This document shows, one piece after another, positions 45,177 to 53,822 of a DNA stretch of 64,000 nt. Each line of letters opens with the position of its first letter. Position 1 is the stretch's first letter. A model generated the notes under the pieces. That model worked only from the letters and a program-made list of their open reading frames with translations. It ran no database searches and had not been told where the DNA came from. Source of the DNA: Streptomyces sp. HUAS MG91 (lineage in GTDB: Bacteria > Actinomycetota > Actinomycetes > Streptomycetales > Streptomycetaceae); the NCBI RefSeq assembly GCF_040529335.1, contig NZ_CP159534.1:6014001-6078000 (forward strand). The letters run 5' to 3'. The translations under genes were made by a program, and so were the position numbers.

Positions 45177-46592
45177 ATGCCCAAAGCACCCGTTCTCACG
45201 CCCCAGGCGGAAGACTTCCCGCGCTGGTACCAGGACATCGTCGCCAAGGCCGAACTGGCGGACAACGGACCGGTGCGCGGCACGATGGTCATCCGACCGT
45301 ACGGCTACGGCCTGTGGGAGCGGATGCAGCAGGACATGGACGCGCGCATCAAGGAGACCGGCACGCAGAACGCGTACTTCCCGCTCCTGATCCCGCAGTC
45401 GTACCTCACCAAGGAGGCCGACCACGTCGAGGGCTTCGCACCCGAACTGGCCGTGGTCACACACGGCGGCGGCAAGGAGCTGGAGGAGCCCGCCGTCGTC
45501 CGCCCCACCTCCGAGATGATCGTCAACGACTACTTCGCCAAGTGGATCCAGAGCTACCGCGACCTGCCCCTGCTCATCAACCAGTGGGCCAACGTGGTCC
45601 GCTGGGAACTGCGGCCCCGCCTCTTCCTGCGCACGACCGAGTTCCTCTGGCAGGAGGGCCACACCGCGCACGCCACCTACGAGGAGGCGCGCGACTTCGC
45701 GGCGCGCATCCACCGGCACGTGTACGCCGACTTCATGGAGAACGTGCTCGCCATGGACGTCGTCCTGGGCCGCAAGACCCCGAAGGAGCGCTTCGCGGGC
45801 GCCGTCAACACCCTGACCCTCGAAGGGATGATGGGCGACGGCAAGGCCCTCCAGATGGGCACCAGCCACGAACTCGGCCAGAACTTCGCCAAGGCGTTCC
45901 ACACGCAGTACCTCTCCAAGGAGGGCAAGCAGGAACTCGTCTGGCAGACCTCCTGGGGCTCGACGACCCGCATGATCGGCGCCCTGGTGATGATGCACGG
46001 CGACGACAACGGCCTGCGCGTACCGCCGCGCCTCGCGCCCACCCAGGTCGTCGTCCTCGCCGTCAAGGACGACGCGGCGGTGCTCGCCAAGGTGCGCGAG
46101 ATCGGTGCGTCGCTCAAGGCGGCCGGCATCCGCGTCCACGTCGACGACCGCACGGACACCCCCTTCGGGCGCCGCGCCGTCGACTGGGAGCTGAAGGGCG
46201 TGCCGGTCCGCGTCGAGGTCGGCCCGCGCGACCTGGAGAACGGGACCGCGATGCTGGCCCGCCGCATCCCCGGCGGCAAGGAACCGGTCGCGATCGACGG
46301 GCTCGCCGCCCTCCTGCCCGGCGTCCTCGAAGCGGACCAGGCACTCCTGCTGAAGCAGTCGCGCGAGCGGCGCGTGTCCCGTACGAGCGATGTCACCACG
46401 GTCGACGAGGCCGTCGAGGCGGCGACGGCCGGCGGCTGGGCCCGCATCCCGTGGGCCACCCTCGGCGAGGCGGGCGAGGCGAAACTGGCCGAGCACGCGG
46501 TGTCCGTACGGTGTCTGCTCACCGCGGACGGGGCGGTGCCGGACGCGGACGACGCACCCGGTAACGTCGCGGTCGTGGCGCGCGCCTACTGA
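45177..46592 (+). CDS. proS: prolyl-tRNA synthetase, archaeal/eukaryotic-like type (ProS type 3)
   Basis: Class II aminoacyl-tRNA synthetase charging tRNA-Pro. 471 residues: PRWYQDIVAKAELADNGPVRG at the start, motif 1 in IRPYGYGLWERMQQDMDARI, motif 2 LFLRTTEFLWQEGHTAH, TLEGMMGDGKALQMGTSHELGQNF, and motif 3 ALVMMHGDDNGLRVPPRLAP. There is no editing insertion as in the usual ~570-residue bacterial ProRS; instead there is a C-terminal extension ending in a terminal Tyr (VVARAY), as in the archaeal/eukaryotic type. The zinc cysteines of that extension are missing (one Cys left). Streptomycetes are expected to have a bacterial-type proS elsewhere, so this is probably a second copy. Confidence 0.93.
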   Translation: MPKAPVLTPQAEDFPRWYQDIVAKAELADNGPVRGTMVIRPYGYGLWERMQQDMDARIKETGTQNAYFPLLIPQSYLTKEADHVEGFAPELAVVTHGGGKELEEPAVVRPTSEMIVNDYFAKWIQSYRDLPLLINQWANVVRWELRPRLFLRTTEFLWQEGHTAHATYEEARDFAARIHRHVYADFMENVLAMDVVLGRKTPKERFAGAVNTLTLEGMMGDGKALQMGTSHELGQNFAKAFHTQYLSKEGKQELVWQTSWGSTTRMIGALVMMHGDDNGLRVPPRLAPTQVVVLAVKDDAAVLAKVREIGASLKAAGIRVHVDDRTDTPFGRRAVDWELKGVPVRVEVGPRDLENGTAMLARRIPGGKEPVAIDGLAALLPGVLEADQALLLKQSRERRVSRTSDVTTVDEAVEAATAGGWARIPWATLGEAGEAKLAEHAVSVRCLLTADGAVPDADDAPGNVAVVARAY

Positions 46593-46653
46593 GGCGACCG
46601 GCTGAGAGCGACCGAGCCCTGTTGAGGCCGAAACCGTCTCTTGCGCATCCGGC

Positions 46654-46685
46654 CCCCGGCGCGTAGCTCCATCTACGCGCCGGGG
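46654..46685 (+). terminator. terminator after proS
   Basis: Perfect 13-bp stem (CCCCGGCGCGTAG / CTACGCGCCGGGG) with 6-nt loop CTCCAT. A second small hairpin, CGCACCA-CCT-TGGTGCG, follows at about 46700-46716. Confidence 0.8.
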
Positions 46686-46850
46686 CGTACGTGACACTAC
46701 GCACCACCTTGGTGCGGGCTGTGCTTCTTCTCCGCAGATCAGCGCACCCGCCCTCGTCAGGACGCATCAGCGACAACTGACTGGTACGTGCAAATTATTT
46801 GGGATGCCCCGGAATAGGAACACGGAGGCACCCCGGCTCGTTGTCACGAC

Positions 46851-47447
46851 GTGAGCACGACACCACCTGTTCTCGCCGCAGAGCTGGCAGGGGCGTGGGC
46901 CGACATTCAGCGGCACCACCCCGAACTGCCGGATCTTGCCGCGCCCGAATCCCTGATCGGGGAGTCGTCGTCCGCCTGCGGACACGAACTCTCCTTCGAG
47001 CGACTGCTTCACGAGGCAGTCCATGGCATCGCAGCCGCGCGCGGAATCCGCGACACCTCACGCGCCGGCCGGTACCACAACCGCAGATTCCTGGCCATCG
47101 CCGAGGAGCTGGGCCTCGACCACCCCGAGGAGCCGCACCCGAGCAGTGGTTTCTCCCTGGTCACGCTCAACCCGGAGGCGAAGCAGCGCTACCGCCAGAC
47201 GATCGAGCGTCTCCAGCGCGCGCTGAAGGCGCACACGGCGGCCACGGCCGCCGACACCAAGCGCAGCTTCCGCGGACCGGCCGCACGGCACGGCTCCTCC
47301 GGGGGCGGCGTCCGGGTCAAGGCCGTCTGCGACTGCGGTCGCAACGTCCGGGTCGTACCGTCGGTGCTCGCCCAGGCGCCGATCGTGTGCGGCGGCTGCG
47401 GCAAGCCGTTCCGGATCCCCGAAGTGGTGGGCGCGGCCGCCGGGTGA
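46851..47447 (+). CDS. SprT-like zinc metalloprotein
   Basis: 198 residues. HEAVHGIAAARGI supplies an HExxH zinc site near residue 54, and RYHNRRFLAIAEELGL resembles the third His ligand motif of SprT proteases. The C-terminal part is a four-Cys zinc ribbon (CDCGRNVRVVP ... CGGCGKPF), again as in SprT. A role in DNA-protein crosslink or stress proteolysis is an analogy to the eukaryotic homologue Spartan and is not shown. GTG start without a clear SD. Nothing links it functionally to the neighbours rpsP and proS. Confidence 0.7.
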   Translation: MSTTPPVLAAELAGAWADIQRHHPELPDLAAPESLIGESSSACGHELSFERLLHEAVHGIAAARGIRDTSRAGRYHNRRFLAIAEELGLDHPEEPHPSSGFSLVTLNPEAKQRYRQTIERLQRALKAHTAATAADTKRSFRGPAARHGSSGGGVRVKAVCDCGRNVRVVPSVLAQAPIVCGGCGKPFRIPEVVGAAAG

Positions 47448-47479
47448 CCGGCGGGTTCCCGCTCCTGGTGGGGTGAGGT

Positions 47480-47509
47480 GGGGCGACCGTACTCCGGTTC
47501 GGTCGCCCC
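47480..47509 (+). terminator. hairpin terminator before rpsP
   Basis: 10-bp perfect stem (GGGGCGACCG / CGGTCGCCCC) with 10-nt loop, about 30 nt after the SprT-like gene. Confidence 0.75.
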
Positions 47510-47662
47510 CTCGGCATATGGCACAATGGCTAGCTGTACTCGACAGCCGCACAGGACCCCTCTCTCCTCCGGCTGACGCGTCCATCGGGCACTCGGGTAC
47601 CGCAACCCCACGCGGCAATCTCGCCGTGCCCACCCACGTCAAGACCAGGAGACACCACTCCC

Positions 47663-48085
47663 GTGGCAGTCAAGATCAAGCTGAAGCGTCTGGGCAAGAT
47701 CCGTTCGCCTCACTACCGCATCGTCGTCGCCGACTCCCGTACCCGCCGTGACGGCCGGGCCATCGAGGAGATCGGTCTGTACCACCCGGTGCAGAACCCC
47801 TCGCGCATCGAGGTCGACTCGGAGCGCGCGCAGTACTGGCTGGGTGTCGGCGCGCAGCCGACCGAGCCGGTCATGGCCATCCTGAAGCTCACCGGTGACT
47901 GGCAGAAGCACAAGGGTCTGCCCGCCCCGGAGCCGCTGAAGGTCGCCGAGCCGAAGTCCGCTCGCCCCTCCTTCGAGGCGCTGGCCACGGCCGACGAGCC
48001 CAAGGGTGAGGCCATCACCCAGAAGAAGAAGGCTGAGAAGAAGGACGAGGCCGCTGAGGCTGCGTCCGAGTCGACCGAGGCCTGA
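47663..48085 (+). CDS. rpsP: 30S ribosomal protein S16
   Basis: 140-residue S16 beginning [26 protein letters not shown], with [13 protein letters not shown] and the [15 protein letters not shown] motif. The C-terminal 50 residues ([20 protein letters not shown]) are the acidic/basic tail of actinobacterial S16. GTG start after AGGAGA. First gene of the ribosome-maturation operon rpsP-KH-rimM-trmD. Confidence 0.96.
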   Translation: MAVKIKLKRLGKIRSPHYRIVVADSRTRRDGRAIEEIGLYHPVQNPSRIEVDSERAQYWLGVGAQPTEPVMAILKLTGDWQKHKGLPAPEPLKVAEPKSARPSFEALATADEPKGEAITQKKKAEKKDEAAEAASESTEA

Positions 48086-48087
48086 GC

Positions 48088-48327
48088 ATGCTCGAGGAGG
48101 CTCTTGAGCACCTCGTGAAGGGCATCGTCGACAACCCCGACGACGTGCAGGTCGCCTCGCGCAACCTGCGCCGCGGGCGCGTGCTGGAGGTCCGGGTCCA
48201 CCCCGACGACCTCGGCAAGGTGATCGGCCGCAACGGCCGCACCGCGCGCGCTCTGCGTACCGTCGTGGGCGCCATCGGCGGCCGTGGCATCCGCGTCGAC
48301 CTCGTCGACGTGGACCAGGTCCGCTGA
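48088..48327 (+). CDS. khpA: KH-domain RNA-binding protein (KhpA family)
   Basis: 79 residues with one type II KH domain: VRVHPDDLGKVIGRNGRTARALRTVV holds the GxxG loop (GRNG). It begins 2 nt after the rpsP stop (MLEEALEHLVKGIVDNP). KhpA proteins bind many mRNAs and sRNAs and often partner KhpB (Jag). Confidence 0.92.
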   Translation: MLEEALEHLVKGIVDNPDDVQVASRNLRRGRVLEVRVHPDDLGKVIGRNGRTARALRTVVGAIGGRGIRVDLVDVDQVR

Positions 48328-48346
48328 CAAAGTTGAACACCGGCTC

Positions 48347-48380
48347 GGGCCGGGGAGGGCTTACGGGCCGTCCCCGGCCC
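48347..48380 (+). terminator. hairpin between KH gene and rimM (attenuator-like)
   Basis: GGGCCGGGGA (48347-48356) and TCCCCGGCCC (48371-48380) form a 10-bp stem in the 80-bp gap. Without a T-run it may be a partial terminator or processing site inside the operon. Confidence 0.6.
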
Positions 48381-48407
48381 TAGTCGTATGACAGGAGAGA
48401 TTCCGAC

Positions 48408-48968
48408 GTGCAGTTGGTAGTCGGGCGCATCGGCCGCGCCCACGGCATCAAGGGCGAAGTCACCGTCGAGGTGCGCACCGACGAGCCCGAGCTGCGGCTC
48501 GGCCCCGGTGCGGTGCTCGCCACCGACCCCGCCTCCACCGGGCCGCTCACCATCGAGTCCGGGCGGGTGCACTCCGGCCGGCTGATGCTGCGCTTCGCGG
48601 GCGTACGGGACCGGACCGCGGCGGAGGCGCTGCGCAACACCCTCCTGATCGCCGAGGTCGACCCGGAGGAGCTGCCGGAGGACGAGGACGAGTTCTACGA
48701 CCACCAGCTCATGGACCTCGACGTCGTCACGGTCGACGGCACCGAGGTCGGCCGGATCACCGAGATCTCGCACCTGCCCTCGCAGGACCTGTTCATCGTG
48801 GAGCGGCCCGACGGCAGCGAGGTCATGATCCCGTTCGTCGAGGAGATCGTCACCGAGATCGACCTGGAGGAGCAGAAGGCGGTCATCGACCCGCCGCCCG
48901 GCCTGATCGACGACCGCGCCGAGATCGCGTCGTCGCGCGAGGACTCCGTGGAGGAGGAGTCCGCATGA
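48408..48968 (+). CDS. rimM: 16S rRNA processing protein RimM
   Basis: 186-residue 30S assembly factor. RimM N-terminal domain ([24 protein letters not shown]), then a PRC-barrel ([21 protein letters not shown] ... [17 protein letters not shown]), with the typical PPGLID near the end. The C-terminus ([12 protein letters not shown]) is acidic. GTG start after AGGAGA. Its stop overlaps the trmD ATG (ATGA). Confidence 0.95.
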   Translation: MQLVVGRIGRAHGIKGEVTVEVRTDEPELRLGPGAVLATDPASTGPLTIESGRVHSGRLMLRFAGVRDRTAAEALRNTLLIAEVDPEELPEDEDEFYDHQLMDLDVVTVDGTEVGRITEISHLPSQDLFIVERPDGSEVMIPFVEEIVTEIDLEEQKAVIDPPPGLIDDRAEIASSREDSVEEESA

Positions 48969-49786
48969 GGCTCGACGTCGTCACGATCTTCCCCGAATAC
49001 CTCGAACCGCTGAACGTCTCCCTGGTCGGCAAGGCTCGCGCGCGCGGGCAACTCGACGTCCACACGCACGACTTGCGGCAGTGGACGTACGACCGCCACA
49101 ACACGGTCGACGACACCCCCTACGGCGGCGGCCCCGGCATGGTCATGAAGACCGAGCCGTGGGGCGACTGCCTCGACGACGTGCTCGCCGACGGGTACGA
49201 GAGCGGGGCCCACGGGCCCGTCCTGGTCGTTCCCACGCCCTCCGGGCGCCCCTTCACCCAGGAACTCGCCGTCGAGCTCTCCGAGCGCCCCTGGCTGGTC
49301 TTCGCGCCCGCGCGCTACGAGGGCATCGACCGCCGCGTCATCGACGAGTACGCGACCCGTATGCCGGTCTACGAGGTCTCCATCGGCGACTACGTCCTCG
49401 CGGGCGGGGAAGCCGCCGTCCTCGTGATCACCGAGGCCGTGGCCCGCCTGCTGCCGGGCGTCCTCGGCAACGCCGCCTCGCACCAGGACGACTCCTTCGC
49501 GCCGGGCGACATGGCGAACCTCCTCGAAGGGCCCGTCTACACCAAGCCGCCCGAGTGGCGCGGCCGGGACATCCCCGACGTGCTGCTCAGCGGCCACCAC
49601 GGCAAGATCGCCCGCTGGCGGCGGGACGAGGCGCTGCGCCGCACCACGCGCAACCGCCCCGACCTGATCGAGCGCACCGACCCCAAGGCCTTCGACAAGA
49701 AGGACCGCGAAATGCTCTCGATCCTGGGCTGGGGTCCCGGCCCCGACGGACGATTTGGGCCAACGCCCGGAGCCGTGGAAGAATAG
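48965..49786 (+). CDS. trmD: tRNA (guanine37-N1)-methyltransferase
   Basis: 273-residue SPOUT methyltransferase making m1G37 in tRNAs, preventing +1 frameshifts. It shows [16 protein letters not shown], the trefoil-knot SAM motif [28 protein letters not shown], and the active-site helix [26 protein letters not shown] overlapped by the rimM stop. C-terminus is longer than in E. coli ([10 protein letters not shown]). Confidence 0.95.
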   Translation: MRLDVVTIFPEYLEPLNVSLVGKARARGQLDVHTHDLRQWTYDRHNTVDDTPYGGGPGMVMKTEPWGDCLDDVLADGYESGAHGPVLVVPTPSGRPFTQELAVELSERPWLVFAPARYEGIDRRVIDEYATRMPVYEVSIGDYVLAGGEAAVLVITEAVARLLPGVLGNAASHQDDSFAPGDMANLLEGPVYTKPPEWRGRDIPDVLLSGHHGKIARWRRDEALRRTTRNRPDLIERTDPKAFDKKDREMLSILGWGPGPDGRFGPTPGAVEE

Positions 49787-49918
49787 GCCGCTGCTGTACG
49801 TCCAGCCTGCGCCCCTGCCACAGGGGGAACGACGCAAGGCCCGACGCGATCAGCTACCGAAACTCATCGCATACCTCCCGCCGATGACCTGTGGCATCGG
49901 CGAAGAAAGCAGACGATC

Positions 49919-50269
49919 ATGTCTCACCTGCTCGACTCCGTCGACGCCGCGTCGCTGCGCAGCGACGTCCCGGCCTTCCGCCCGGGCGACACCGTCAACG
50001 TCCACGTCCGCGTCATCGAGGGCAACCGCTCCCGTGTGCAGCAGTTCAAGGGCGTAGTCATCCGCCGCCAGGGCGCCGGCGTCCGCGAGACCTTCACGGT
50101 CCGCAAGGTCTCCTTCTCCGTCGGCGTGGAGCGCACCTTCCCGGTCCACACCCCGATCGTCGAGAAGATCGAGCTCGTCACCAAGGGTGACGTCCGCCGC
50201 GCCAAGCTGTACTACCTGCGCGAGCTGCGCGGCAAGGCCGCGAAGATCAAGGAGAAGCGCGAGAACTGA
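49919..50269 (+). CDS. rplS: 50S ribosomal protein L19
   Basis: 116 residues beginning [57 protein letters not shown] and [19 protein letters not shown] match L19. The 130-nt leader after trmD has no clear conserved structure; GAAGAAAG precedes the ATG. Confidence 0.96.
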   Translation: MSHLLDSVDAASLRSDVPAFRPGDTVNVHVRVIEGNRSRVQQFKGVVIRRQGAGVRETFTVRKVSFSVGVERTFPVHTPIVEKIELVTKGDVRRAKLYYLRELRGKAAKIKEKREN

Positions 50270-50299
50270 TCTCGCGTTCGGGGTCACAGCGTCGCCGGA

Positions 50300-50305
50300 T
50301 AGCAT
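50300..50305 (+). promoter_or_regulatory. -10 element of a possible leaderless sipW transcript
   Basis: TAGCAT lies 9 nt before ATG 50315, with no SD in between. Confidence 0.4.
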
Positions 50306-50314
50306 CTGGCCTCG

Positions 50315-51043
50315 ATGGACACCGAAGCACAGCACGTGGAGCGCGACCGCTCCTCCCAGCCCGCGGAACACCCGGAGGGCGAGGAGGACCGGTCGCGCTC
50401 CTCTTTGCGTTCGGGGAACGCCCTGTCCCGGGGCGTCGACGCGGTCGCCGCCTGGCTGCCCGGCGGACGCGTGACGCTCGCACTGCTCAGCTGCCTGGCG
50501 CTGCTGCTCGCCTTCAGCGTGTTCGTGATGCAGCCGTTCCAGATCCCCAGCGGCTCCATGGAGTCCACATTGAGGATCGGGGACCGCGTTCTCGTAAATA
50601 AGTTGGCGTACCGTTTCGGTGCCGAACCGGAGCGCGGAGACGTGATCGTCTTCGACGGCGACGGGTACTTCGGTGACGGCGACTACATCAAGCGGGTCGT
50701 GGGTGTGGGCGGAGACCACGTGGTCTGCTGCGACAGCGGGGGGAGGATCGAGGTGAACGACCAGCCGGTGAACGAGCGCTCCCTGCTGCACGCCGGGGAC
50801 GCGCCCTCCGAGGTGTCGTTCGACATCAAGGTTCCCGACGGGACCCTCTTCCTCCTCGGTGACCACCGCGGCGACTCCCGGGACTCCCGCGAACTCCTGG
50901 GCGCGCCCGGCGGCGGTTTCCTCCCTCTCGACCATGTGATCGGCAAGGCGGAGTGGGTCGCCTGGCCGACCGGACACTGGCGTTCCCTGTCCCGGCCGGA
51001 CGTCTACGCGCGCGTGCCCGCATCCGGCGGTTCCCATGGGTAG
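50315..51043 (+). CDS. sipW: type I signal peptidase SipW
   Basis: 242-residue signal peptidase that cleaves signal peptides from Sec- and Tat-exported proteins. One membrane helix (LALLSCLALLLAFSVFVMQPF, about 53-73), catalytic Ser in FQIPSGSMESTL, catalytic Lys in YIKRVVGVGGDHV, and box E LLGDHRGDSRDSRE. It lacks a C-terminal membrane helix, which agrees with SipW of S. lividans, the one enzyme of that cluster with a single N-terminal anchor. The end overlaps sipX by 8 nt. Confidence 0.92.
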   Translation: MDTEAQHVERDRSSQPAEHPEGEEDRSRSSLRSGNALSRGVDAVAAWLPGGRVTLALLSCLALLLAFSVFVMQPFQIPSGSMESTLRIGDRVLVNKLAYRFGAEPERGDVIVFDGDGYFGDGDYIKRVVGVGGDHVVCCDSGGRIEVNDQPVNERSLLHAGDAPSEVSFDIKVPDGTLFLLGDHRGDSRDSRELLGAPGGGFLPLDHVIGKAEWVAWPTGHWRSLSRPDVYARVPASGGSHG

Positions 51044-52139
51044 GCGGGGCAAGGCGCACGGCGACGAGCGGCTGCCCACCGGGAGCCGGCCCACCAGCGG
51101 GCCCGCGCACCCGGGCCGGGCGGAGCGGCGCAAGCTCGCACGCAAGGTGAAGCGCAGGCGCCGACGCTCGGCGATCAAGGAGATACCGCTCCTCATAGGC
51201 GTGGCCCTGCTCGTAGCCCTGGTCCTGAAGACGTTCCTCGTCCAGGCCTTCGTGATCCCGTCCGGCTCCATGGAGCAGACGATCAAGATCGGTGACCGGG
51301 TCGTGGTGGACAAGCTCACGCCGTGGTTCGGTGCCGAGGTGCACCGCGGTGATGTCGTCGTCTTCAAGGACCCCGGCAAGTGGCTGACGGCGGAGACGGG
51401 CCAGAAGAAGGACCCGCCGGTCGGCGTCAAGCAGGTCAAGGAGGGCCTGACCTGGATCGGTCTGCTGCCCTCCGACAACGACCGCGATCTGATCAAGCGG
51501 GTCGTCGGTGTCGGCGGCGACACCGTGAAGTGCTGCGACAAGCAGGGCCGTGTCACCGTGAACGGGACGCCGCTGAACGAGACTTCCTACATCCATCCCG
51601 GCAACACTCCCTCCAAGTTCGATTTTTCGGTGAAGGTTCCCGAAGGCCGGCTGTTCGTCATGGGGGATCACCGCGCCAACTCGGCGGACTCCCGCTACCA
51701 CCTCACCGAGGCCTACCACGGCACGGTCTCCGAGGATTCGGTGGTCGGACGGGCCCGTGCCATCGTCTGGCCGATCGGCAACTGGTCCACCCTGGGCGAG
51801 CCCGGGACCTTCTCGGCCGTGGCCGACGCGCAAGGTGACGGATCGACCGCCGCGTCCGGCGCGTCGCATAAGGTGGCCACCACGAACAGCGCCGTCCCGA
51901 GTTCGAACGCATCGGATTCGGACGGAATGATCCCCCTCCCGACCCCTGCGGAACTCCCGCTCGTTATGGGAGTGGTGGGCCTGCATCGCGTAGGGATCAG
52001 GCAGCGGCACGGAGTGAGGAGTGGATGTGGGGGACTTGGCGGTCGGCGCACGGTCAGGGCAGGGGCCCGAAGAGCAGCCCGGGCGTTCCGACGACGCGGC
52101 GAACCCGGCCGTGACGGACCAGGGGCCCGCAGCCGGTGA
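51036..52139 (+). CDS. sipX: type I signal peptidase SipX
   Basis: 367 residues. Basic N-terminus (RRKLARKVKRRRRRSAIK) then one membrane helix (LLIGVALLVALVLKTFLVQAF), Ser in FVIPSGSMEQTI, Lys in LIKRVVGVGGDTV, and MGDHRANSADSR. The C-terminus has only a short hydrophobic stretch (AELPLVMGVVGL) followed by about 50 Arg/Gly-rich residues because the frame runs into sipY for 113 nt. The second membrane anchor is therefore uncertain. ATG near the sipW end (8-nt overlap). Confidence 0.9.
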   Translation: MGRRGKAHGDERLPTGSRPTSGPAHPGRAERRKLARKVKRRRRRSAIKEIPLLIGVALLVALVLKTFLVQAFVIPSGSMEQTIKIGDRVVVDKLTPWFGAEVHRGDVVVFKDPGKWLTAETGQKKDPPVGVKQVKEGLTWIGLLPSDNDRDLIKRVVGVGGDTVKCCDKQGRVTVNGTPLNETSYIHPGNTPSKFDFSVKVPEGRLFVMGDHRANSADSRYHLTEAYHGTVSEDSVVGRARAIVWPIGNWSTLGEPGTFSAVADAQGDGSTAASGASHKVATTNSAVPSSNASDSDGMIPLPTPAELPLVMGVVGLHRVGIRQRHGVRSGCGGLGGRRTVRAGARRAARAFRRRGEPGRDGPGARSR

Positions 52140-52992
52140 GGGTGTGCAGGCGGATACCGGGGGCGGTGACGACCCCGGCAGGCAGCAGAAGAAGCCCCGT
52201 TCCTTCTGGAAGGAACTGCCGCTGCTGATCGGTATCGCGCTGGTCCTGGCCCTGCTCATCAAGACGTTCCTGGTCCAGGCGTTCTCGATCCCGTCGGCGT
52301 CGATGGAGAACACGCTGAAGATCGGCGACCGGGTGCTCGTCGACAAGCTCACGCCCTGGTTCGGCTCGAAGCCGGAGCGTGGCGAGGTCATCGTCTTCCA
52401 CGACCCGGCCGACTGGCTGGAGGGCGAGCCGACGGCGGATCCGAACGCGATCCAGCAGGTGCTCAGCTGGGTCGGCCTGATGCCGTCCGCCGACGAGAAG
52501 GACCTCATCAAGCGCGTCATCGGCGTCGCGGGCGACACTGTCGAGTGCTCGGGCACGGGCCCGCTCAAGGTGAACGGCAAGGCGCTGAACGAGTCGTCGT
52601 ACGTCTACGCGGGCAACACCCCGTGCAGCGCGGACAACGCGGGCGGAACGTTCAAGGTGAAGGTACCCGCGGGCAAAGTTTGGGTCATGGGTGACCACCG
52701 CCAGGACTCCATGGACTCCCGCTACCACCAGAACGACAAGAACTCCGGCTTCGTCCCGGTGGACAACGTCGTGGGCCGCGCGATCGTCGTCGCCTGGCCG
52801 CCCACGCACTGGTCCACGCTGCCCGTGCCGGACACCTTCGACCAGTCCGGGATCAACGCGGCGGCGAGCGCGGCTCCCGGCGCGCTCGGTCTCGCGGGCG
52901 CGGTGCCGCTGGTGATCTGGCGCAGGCGCAAGATCACCAAGGGGCTTACCGACGGGAACACCAGGGTTTCTGGCACCGGTACCGCCGGGTAG
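52027..52992 (+). CDS. sipY: type I signal peptidase SipY
   Basis: About 321 residues. Acidic Gly/Asp-rich N-terminus, membrane helix LLIGIALVLALLIKTFLVQAF near 72, Ser in FSIPSASMENTL, Lys in LIKRVIGVAGDTV, box MGDHRQDSMDSR, and a C-terminal helix ALGLAGAVPLVIW followed by RRRK. GTG 52027 has AGGAG 5 nt upstream and is preferred over GTG 52021, which touches the same SD. Its 5' part overlaps sipX. Confidence 0.9.
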   Translation: MGDLAVGARSGQGPEEQPGRSDDAANPAVTDQGPAAGEGVQADTGGGDDPGRQQKKPRSFWKELPLLIGIALVLALLIKTFLVQAFSIPSASMENTLKIGDRVLVDKLTPWFGSKPERGEVIVFHDPADWLEGEPTADPNAIQQVLSWVGLMPSADEKDLIKRVIGVAGDTVECSGTGPLKVNGKALNESSYVYAGNTPCSADNAGGTFKVKVPAGKVWVMGDHRQDSMDSRYHQNDKNSGFVPVDNVVGRAIVVAWPPTHWSTLPVPDTFDQSGINAAASAAPGALGLAGAVPLVIWRRRKITKGLTDGNTRVSGTGTAG

Positions 52993-53084
52993 GGTGCCGT
53001 CCCAGATCGCCGATCTTCCGTGGTCCGCGCCATTGCGGGGCCGGACCGCGAGATCGATTTCTCCGACGCGGGGGAGCAACTGGG

Positions 53085-53822
53085 ATGAGCAGGACACGTC
53101 GTACGGACGAGGGCCACGGCAAGGCCGGCAGCATGCTGTCGGGCATAGCCGTGGCCCTCGGCTGTGTGCTGTTCCTCGGCGGATTCGTGTGGGGTGCCTT
53201 CGTGTACCAGCCGTACACGGTGCCCACCGCATCGATGACGCCGACGATCGGCGCGGGCGACCGGGTCCTCGCGCAGCGGATCGACGGCAGTGTGGTCAAG
53301 CGCGGTGACGTCGTCGTCTTCCAGGAGGCGAGCTGGGGCGACCTGCCGATGGTGAAGCGGGTCGTCGGCATCGGCGGCGACAAGATCGCCTGCTGTACCG
53401 ACGGCAAGCTGACCGTCAACGGCAAGAAGATCGACGAACCGTATCTGCAGGGCGGTATGAGCGCCTCGATCACCGGCATCAAGTCCACGACGGTGCCGAA
53501 GGGCCGTCTCTTCCTGCTCGGTGACGAGCGCAGCGGCTCCCTGGACTCCACCGTCCACCTCAGCGACGCGGAGCACGGCTCGGTGGAGCGCGGCGCCGTA
53601 CGGGCCCGGGTGGACGCCGTGGCCTGGCCGCTGGACGGCATGCTGGCCAGGCCCACCGGCTTCGAGGAGCTGCCCGGCGGCATCTCGAACCCCGGACCGC
53701 TCACGTGGATGGTGTACGCGGTGGTGGCCGGCGCGGTGCTGGTGCTGGGCGGGGCCGCGTACGGCCCGATCGCGAAGCGTTCGCGGCGCTCGCGGACCCG
53801 CACGGAGCCGGTCCGTGCCTGA
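53085..53822 (+). CDS. sipZ: type I signal peptidase SipZ
   Basis: 245 residues with two anchors (IAVALGCVLFLGGFVWGAFVY near 22; MVYAVVAGAVLVLGGAAYG near 207), Ser in YTVPTASMTPTI, Lys in PMVKRVVGIGGDKI, LLGDERSGSLDS. It starts after its own 92-nt gap (GGGGGAGCAAC), and in S. lividans sipZ is known to begin a separate operon from sipW-X-Y, which the gap here supports. The stop overlaps the Nudix gene by 8 nt. Confidence 0.92.
   Translation: MSRTRRTDEGHGKAGSMLSGIAVALGCVLFLGGFVWGAFVYQPYTVPTASMTPTIGAGDRVLAQRIDGSVVKRGDVVVFQEASWGDLPMVKRVVGIGGDKIACCTDGKLTVNGKKIDEPYLQGGMSASITGIKSTTVPKGRLFLLGDERSGSLDSTVHLSDAEHGSVERGAVRARVDAVAWPLDGMLARPTGFEELPGGISNPGPLTWMVYAVVAGAVLVLGGAAYGPIAKRSRRSRTRTEPVRA

Noticed and set aside
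46593..46850. tRNA gene in the proS downstream gap
   Set aside because: The 46654-46685 hairpin and 46700-46716 hairpin do not form a cloverleaf, and there is no anticodon arm or CCA context.
49787..49918. L19 leader autoregulatory RNA
   Set aside because: No stable conserved hairpin could be drawn by eye in the 132-nt gap.
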